In this document: positions 53,248 to 58,122 of the stretch, piece by piece | Numbering within the stretch: the stretch's first letter is position 1 | Layout of the letters: every line of letters starts with the position of its first letter | NCBI GenBank assembly: GCA_009103225.1 | Contig: RHPI01003020.1 | Span: 240,724 to 298,845, forward strand | Direction: 5' to 3' | DNA length: 58,122 nt | Source: Chlorokybus atmophyticus | Taxonomy: Eukaryota > Streptophyta > Chlorokybophyceae > Chlorokybales > Chlorokybaceae | Notes under the pieces: generated by a model | The model's database searches: none | What the model was told of the DNA's origin: nothing | What the model saw: the letters and a program-made list of their open reading frames with translations, nothing else | Position numbers and translations under genes: made by a program

Positions 53248-55631
53248 ATGGCGGATGTCAAGGACGTTCTGGGCGTCGCCAGGACGCCTGCTGTGCCCTC
53301 GGCAGAAAAGAAGAAGGCGCCCAAGGAGCCCGTCAAAAAACCTGAAGGGATCCATAGAGAGGTAGCAGCAATTGGTGTGTCTGGCAGCTACTAAGACAAT
53401 GGCAGCTTTTGGGTGTGCAATGGATGCTCACAATTGCGTCATTGTGCATGCGTACGTTATGTACGTGCAGTCTCAGTATGCTGTCGTTGCTCCTGTGTGC
53501 TGAGAGCACAGTATTGTTGCTCTGCAGGTGCTTGCACTCACAGGAGGCGTGCCTCCAATTGTGCCCGCTGTTGATGTGAGAAAGAGGGCTCCAACTCAGA
53601 AGGTACGCGCTGCATTTTACATCTAGTGAATCTACGAACACGGCTTATCTGCACGACACGGCTTGTTATAGCTTGCTTTGCTTGCAAGTGGCTTCAGCCA
53701 CAAGAGCAGTGCGACATTTGTACATGCACTCACTTGTAATCATCACTACCTGTGTGCCTTCAACGTCAATGCACTTCACTGCTGTGTCCAAGCTTGCGTC
53801 TCGGTAACTTTGCTTGTTGTATGCAGGTTTCCTGGCAGTGGTTACCTATTTTGTCATCTGCTCGCACGGACGACCTCAAGATTTATCACTGGGTGCGCAG
53901 TGTTGCCCATACCCACATTGTCAGGCCGCACTATTACTGTAGTTAAGTCGTTTGCTCTTTGCACTGTGACTTGGCAAGCACACCGTTGAAGGCAGCCGTG
54001 CAGCTCTGCATACGAACGCTGTTGGATCTGCCGCTAAGCTGTTGCTGGCAGACAAGGCTTGTGGATAGCCACCAGTCGACCTCAGACTACCCATTTGCCA
54101 AGTACAACCGCAAGATTGAACTGATAGAGTATGCCGACCATGAGTATGCGGAGTGCGGGCTTGACAGCGACCCATCATGGACGAGGGAGGAGACAGATCA
54201 CCTGCTGGACTTGTGTAGACGCTTCGACCTTCGGTTCACCATCATCGCGGACAGATGGGAGTTTCGCGAGCGGTCTGTTGAAGACCTGAAAGACAGATAT
54301 TACTGGGTTGCGCGCAAAGTACGCTTCTGCGGAAGTGTGAGATTGGACAGTAGCAGGCTTGCAGCTTGTGTTGGATAAGAGACAACTGTGCGTTTGTTCA
54401 TGTAGGTTTTGGACAGCAGAGCATCTATCAAGCCAGAACTGTTGGAGCATGCAGTTTTTCGAGAGCCCTACAACTCACAGCAAGAACGAGAGCGGAAGCA
54501 GGCGTTGCAGGTGCTTTGGACACGCACCCGCCAACAAGAGCGTGAAGACGCAGAGGTCTGGTTGACACGCTTGTGGCAGCTTCAGTTATATATACTGGCT
54601 GGGCAAGCTGTTTACGAGTACAATGCCATATGTCATGCACACAGCACGCAGCGCCATGAAGTCCTGCCACGTAAAGGCCTGATGTTTCGCTGTATGGCAG
54701 GTCTTGGCCGAAGCCAAAGCAATACAAGATGCGCGTAGAGCACAGGCAGAGGCCAGTGGCGCCACTGTGGTAGAGGAGGGTGATGAAGCTGGCGCTGCAC
54801 CAGACAAGGCGGCAGCCACCAAGTGTGGAGCAGGAGTGTACTTGAGAGGAGCACGTTTGGCTCAGAACATCACGCAGTCTGCACAGGTCAGTTGTGGGCT
54901 GCTTTCGTTCAACATGCAGCATAAGTTGGCATGCATGTATAGCATATGACCGCATGCAAACCATGTGAACCATCAACACTGTGTCCAAGCACATGACGCT
55001 CACTGTTTGGTCCAGATTGCTGGCTCTCGCGTCGCCAAGAGGATGGAGCAAACGCTTGAGGAACTTGGGGTACGTAATGTTTTCAACCACATCTTGACCT
55101 GGACTTGCGCATACACACAGCACCCTGCTGTATGACCAAGGGTGCAGTCTGCATGCACGGCGCACCCTACAAGTTTGTTGTCTTGGGTTGCTCTTCTTTG
55201 GCTCTGCTGATTTTGCACTCCATTGTTTGGTCAATGTCTTGTGCACGTTACTGACACAAGCGCATTATCAGGTACCAAAGATAAAGACACCAACAGAACA
55301 AGTCTGCAAGGAGTATCTGACGCTAAGGTCGGAGATCATGGCCATGCTGGAGTTGCAGAAGCAGGTGCTCAGAAAAGAGTCGGAGCTTGCTGCTCTGCGG
55401 GACAATCCTGCCGCAGAAGTGCCCGCGACTCCCGCGACACCCAAGGGTTCCGTGTTTGCGGAGAGGAGAGATCGCTTCGGCCGGTTCATTGGAGCTGCTG
55501 CCGGTGACGGAGCAGTGCCGGTCAAGAAGACAGACCACAAGCGTAAAGCGCCTCCAAAAGCCGTGGAGCCTGTTGCGGCGTCTCCGCAAAACATGAAAAG
55601 GGCACGGAAGGCACGGGTTCCGGATGATTAA
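53248..55631 (+). CDS. SWC4: DMAP1/SWC4 subunit of SWR1 and NuA4 complexes
   Basis: Eight exons splice in frame: 53248-53361, 53528-53602, 53827-53892, 54052-54318, 54406-54555, 54701-54886, 55016-55069, 55272-55631 (1272 nt, 423 aa). It begins MADVKDVLGV, as in plant and animal homologues. The conserved core includes WLPILSSARTDDLKIYHW, YPFAKYNRKIELIEYADHEY and the SANT/Myb-like WTREETDHLLDLCRRFDLRF, IIADRWEF and SVEDLKDRYYWVARKV. A coiled, charged region and the DMAP1 C-terminal part (MEQTLEELGVPKIKTPTEQV, CKEYLTLRSEIMAMLELQKQ) follow. SWC4/DMAP1 links the chromatin remodeller that deposits H2A.Z with the NuA4 acetyltransferase in the nucleus. The C-terminal 70 residues are Lys/Arg/Pro-rich and end in KRARKARVPDD, a likely nuclear localisation signal. 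Confidence 0.95.
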
Positions 55632-56287
55632 CCACTGTTGGCATGTGCTGCCTGGGCACTTGTACATAGCACTGCAGGCCACAATGTTGCACTAGCGCCT
55701 GGCTGTATAGATCCTTGCATTGATGCCTACCTTGGCTATTGGCTATCACAAACATGGCAGGTTCAATTTAGGCAGTTGTAGCCCAACTTAAAGCAAAACA
55801 TGTAGACATACCATACATGTCCGCTGGTAGGCATACATGCCTTCTGCACGCATCACTCACATGCACCTTCTTCCTATGCACACAGCAACGCAATAGGCAG
55901 CTATAGACATCGCATTGTACGCAAAAGACGTTGAAGATGATGTCAGGAGCTTCAAAGAGATTTTGCTTTGGAGATGGACAAGCACTGCAGCACAACGCAA
56001 TAAAGCAATCACATCCGGTTGTGCAGCTGCGCATTTATTAAAGTACTTTTGAACTTGACGAGCATCAGGGCTCCATGTTCATCAATATCTTCATACATGT
56101 CTGCGTGCAACTTGGTGAATACGCGTGCGCAGCTCGGTATTTGTTATTTGTCCAAGCATTGTTGTTTACAATATCTAAACATTGAGTATGTGGTAAATGA
56201 AAACTATCATACAGAACAACATTCATATTGCTACCTTTGTCTCTCCCTTTTCCTTGATTGTACTTCGTGTGTGTGTGTGGGTGGGGG
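55632..56287. other. intergenic region after SWC4
   Basis: This is the 3' flank of SWC4, and no further gene was recognised. The right edge ends in a TG-rich run (about 56266-56287) that directly abuts the duplicated NOT4 segment. Confidence 0.5.
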
Positions 56288-56596
56288 CTGTAAAAGGCGA
56301 ACCTTCAGGATTACTCAATGGATGAAAGTCTCTTAATGCATCAGGCACTGCTGCCAAGGCTGGTGATAGGGGTGGTGGAGGTGGTAGGGGAGAGCTCGCA
56401 GGTCCTGACCAAGCAATCTGGCGATCGGACTCTTCTTCCAACCCGATTGTCTGTGCAATCTCGCGATCTTCCCAGCTATCGACCTCCTCCTCCTCAAGAA
56501 GTTGCACCTTGCTGCTGGTGCGGACAGGCCGCTGTGGTGATGCCGGTTCTGCTGTACTTGTCTGAACTTCAAGCTGACTTGGTTCAGGTGCAGAAC
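56288..56596 (-). pseudogene. exact duplicate of part of the NOT4 large exon
   Basis: These 309 bases are identical, by direct comparison, to 49950-50258 inside the largest NOT4 exon, in the same orientation and with a constant offset of 6338. The copy begins abruptly after a TG-rich run and ends at a single N (56597). It encodes an internal Pro/Ser/Glu-rich part of the protein with no start or stop. It is either a very recent duplication or, more likely, an assembly artefact at the join. Confidence 0.95.
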
Positions 56597-56597
56597 N
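56597..56597. other. single-N contig join
   Basis: A lone N ends the exact NOT4 duplicate. The sequence to the right may not be truly adjacent to the SWC4 gene. Confidence 0.7.
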
Positions 56598-56699
56598 CGC
56601 TAAGAGCAAGCAGTTTACTACATCAACCGTAACGCTATGGGGGCTGGCTAGTGTTATGTGCAAACAAGCAGGTTGGGAATGCTGCAAATAGCTTGCGCG

Positions 56700-57285
56700 G
56701 CAGCTGTACCTGCAGAGTATGGCGTATGTACCGAGGGACATGTAGAGGAAGGTTAGGCCCCGACCCAGACCAATGTCCATTAGCACCACAATACGACCGG
56801 CCCTCTCGCCGCTAGTCGTTTGCAGTTTCGATATACCCCTGCCATTCACAACTCACAATGGCTACATGCCATGTTATTAGCCGTTGGACACATGCATGCA
56901 CACACGAAGTCCACTATTACAAGCAGTTACCGCGGGCATGAAATGCTCCCTATCACTGTGTGCACATACACATACACACTTACCTCACTTATCACACTTA
57001 TCAGTACTCACCCCACCTGAAGTGTTGTTGCAGCTGATGCAATTGCCCGAAGCAAGTGTCTGCAAGTGCTATTAAACACAAACCCAGGCCTCAACCATAT
57101 GACAGCTCGCAAATGAGATAGCATTGTTTTGGAGTTGTACCCCATAGCCTGCATGTCGTCTAAGAGGCGAGTGATATCTTCCAAGAAGAAGTGAGTATAA
57201 TATGTGGACAGCCTTGAAACTTTCTTTCGTTTGAAACCCATAGCTTTGTAAAGCACTGTGAGACAACAGTATTCTGCTTCGTGGC
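56700..57285 (-). CDS. unidentified gene fragment, two probable exons
   Basis: Two minus-strand coding-like blocks are visible. The first, about 57275-57020, starts after a TTGCAAG acceptor and reads GHEAEYCCLTVLYKAMGFKR, then HFFLEDITRLLDDMQAMGYN and LSHLRAVIWLRPGFVF, and ends near a GGTGAG donor. The second, about 56830-56715, reads RIVVLMDIGLGRGLTFLYMS with a hydrophobic stretch. No start, stop or family could be assigned. The fragment is cut on the left by the contig join. Confidence 0.35.
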
Positions 57286-57721
57286 CCTTGCAATGCTGGA
57301 CGCTTGGTGGAGTGCTCACATGATATGGACTTGGGCGAATGCAGGCTCTTTTATGCACCTACCTTGGCATTATGATCGGTGCATATATATACAGATATTT
57401 ATGTATATATATATATGTTATATCGCGCGTCTTATATTTACGCCTTGTTATGGACGTATAGAATAACAAACGTTACGCACTCATACCTTGTATTCTGTGC
57501 ATTTCACGCCCAAAGGGCTGGCAAAAGTCACTTTCGGTTCTTTACTTATGTAGTAAGAGGGACTAAGTGTCAGGAGAGAGGGTGTGCCCCTCCTCCCTTT
57601 AATCCCCTACCCCAACACCACCACCAGCCTCGCCGCCGCCGCCGCCACTGCCGGGGCAGTTGCCAGAGCAAAAGATCCTCTGGCTATGGCGGCCGCTGCG
57701 TTAGCAGCGCCGCCATGCAGC

Positions 57722-57906
57722 TGATATCAACATAAGACTCATGTCTCATGTCGATATCAGTGTTATAGTTAAGTAACACTACATTAGGGCCTTAACACTA
57801 GGTTAACGGCCCTAATAAGGCTTAATAGGCTGTATAATCCCGTTGGGACCCTTATTTAATCCTAAATAAGGGCGGGGAACCTTTATGGAGGTAGCACACC
57901 GTTACA
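57722..57906 (-). mobile_element. part of a Ty3/gypsy 3' LTR, palindrome-rich
   Basis: On the minus strand the LTR begins TGTAACGG at 57906, directly after a polypurine tract (AAGTGGGGGGGAA, 57919-57907). The far end of the LTR is not determined; one candidate CA end is at 57722. The segment contains stacked palindromes: 57721-57760 (TGATATCRACAT paired with ATGTCGATATCA), 57851-57874 (CCCTTATTTA paired with TAAATAAGGG), and a weaker GGGCCTTAAC/GTTAACGGCCC pair. Confidence 0.6.
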
Positions 57907-58028
57907 TTCCCCCCCACTTAGGTTTCAATGTCCTCATTGAAGGGTTAGCAAAGCCTCATCACGAGTCACATAACGAAAGCAGTGAGAGAACCAGGGCCGA
58001 AGCGGTAAAGATGTCTGCCAGCACCCTT

Positions 58029-58122
58029 TTACCGTTTGCGTGTGGACACAGTACTCCAGTACCCCCGAAGAACCTCTTGGCAGTTGGTAAGATTCCTTTC
58101 GGGCTCCCATGTATTGTGTTCA
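58029..58122 (-). CDS. C-terminus of Ty3/gypsy chromovirus Pol (chromodomain)
   Basis: This partial minus-strand frame enters from the right edge and reads EHNTWEPERNLTNCQEVLRG then YWSTVSTRKR and a stop. HNTWEPExNLxNCxEVLxxYW is the second half of the integrase chromodomain of plant-type chromoviruses, which guides integration to marked chromatin. The position fits: it is followed by about 110 bases, a polypurine tract and an LTR start on the same strand. The rest of the element lies outside the window. Confidence 0.85.
   Translation of the reverse strand, partial: EHNTWEPERNLTNCQEVLRGYWSTVSTRKR

Overview
This window is nuclear DNA from a eukaryote of the green lineage, most likely a green alga. 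The protein-coding genes are split into many short exons joined by GT-AG introns, with a few GC-AG introns. Introns and spacers are filled with TG/CA-rich and TGCATG-rich simple sequence. The evidence for a photosynthetic plant-type host is: a DUF2993 protein with a chloroplast-like N-terminus, a plant-type HNH protein, a bestrophin/VCCN1-like anion channel, and plant telo-boxes (AACCCTA) in promoters. No bacterial operons, CRISPR arrays, rRNA genes or intact tRNA genes were seen. Most gene models below were spliced by hand; in every model called complete the exon lengths sum to a multiple of three and each junction keeps the frame.

Layout, left to right: a decayed ARM-repeat pseudogene (1.0-2.4 kb, -); a GT11 fucosyltransferase-like gene (4.1-7.4 kb, +); a DUF2993 gene (8.1-10.9 kb, -); a 123-base gap; a SAM-carrier-like mitochondrial carrier (12.9-15.3 kb, +); 6-phosphogluconolactonase (16.8-18.7 kb, -), divergent from an HNH-domain gene (19.5-21.0 kb, +); an F-box-like gene (21.9-23.2 kb, -); SRP54 (25.2-27.9 kb, -), divergent from an ALY/REF mRNA-export factor (28.5-30.4 kb, +); a bestrophin-family channel (31.9-35.3 kb, -); an AT-rich, repeat-rich block with an LTR, an inverted tRNA-like pair and a long inverted repeat (35.4-40 kb); a highly unusual histone H2A (41.1-42.6 kb, -); a CT microsatellite of about 0.75 kb; a NOT4-type E3 ligase (46.9-52.7 kb, -), divergent from DMAP1/SWC4 (53.2-55.6 kb, +); and finally an exact duplicate of part of NOT4, unidentified exons, and the 3' end of a Ty3/gypsy chromovirus running off the right edge.

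The genes are mostly unrelated housekeeping functions: protein targeting, mRNA export, mRNA decay/ubiquitination, chromatin and the pentose phosphate pathway. Three divergent gene pairs share short intergenic promoters, and two of these carry telo-boxes. DMAP1/SWC4 belongs to SWR1/NuA4, which act on H2A-variant nucleosomes, and it lies about 11 kb from an aberrant H2A.

The strongest candidate for something undescribed is that H2A-like protein. It has a complete histone fold, an acidic N-terminal extension of about 110 residues, a lengthened loop L1 and a Gln-rich tail. Cautions: one long N run and three single Ns mark joins in the assembly, and one of them abuts the exact NOT4 duplicate, so order near the right end may be artificial.
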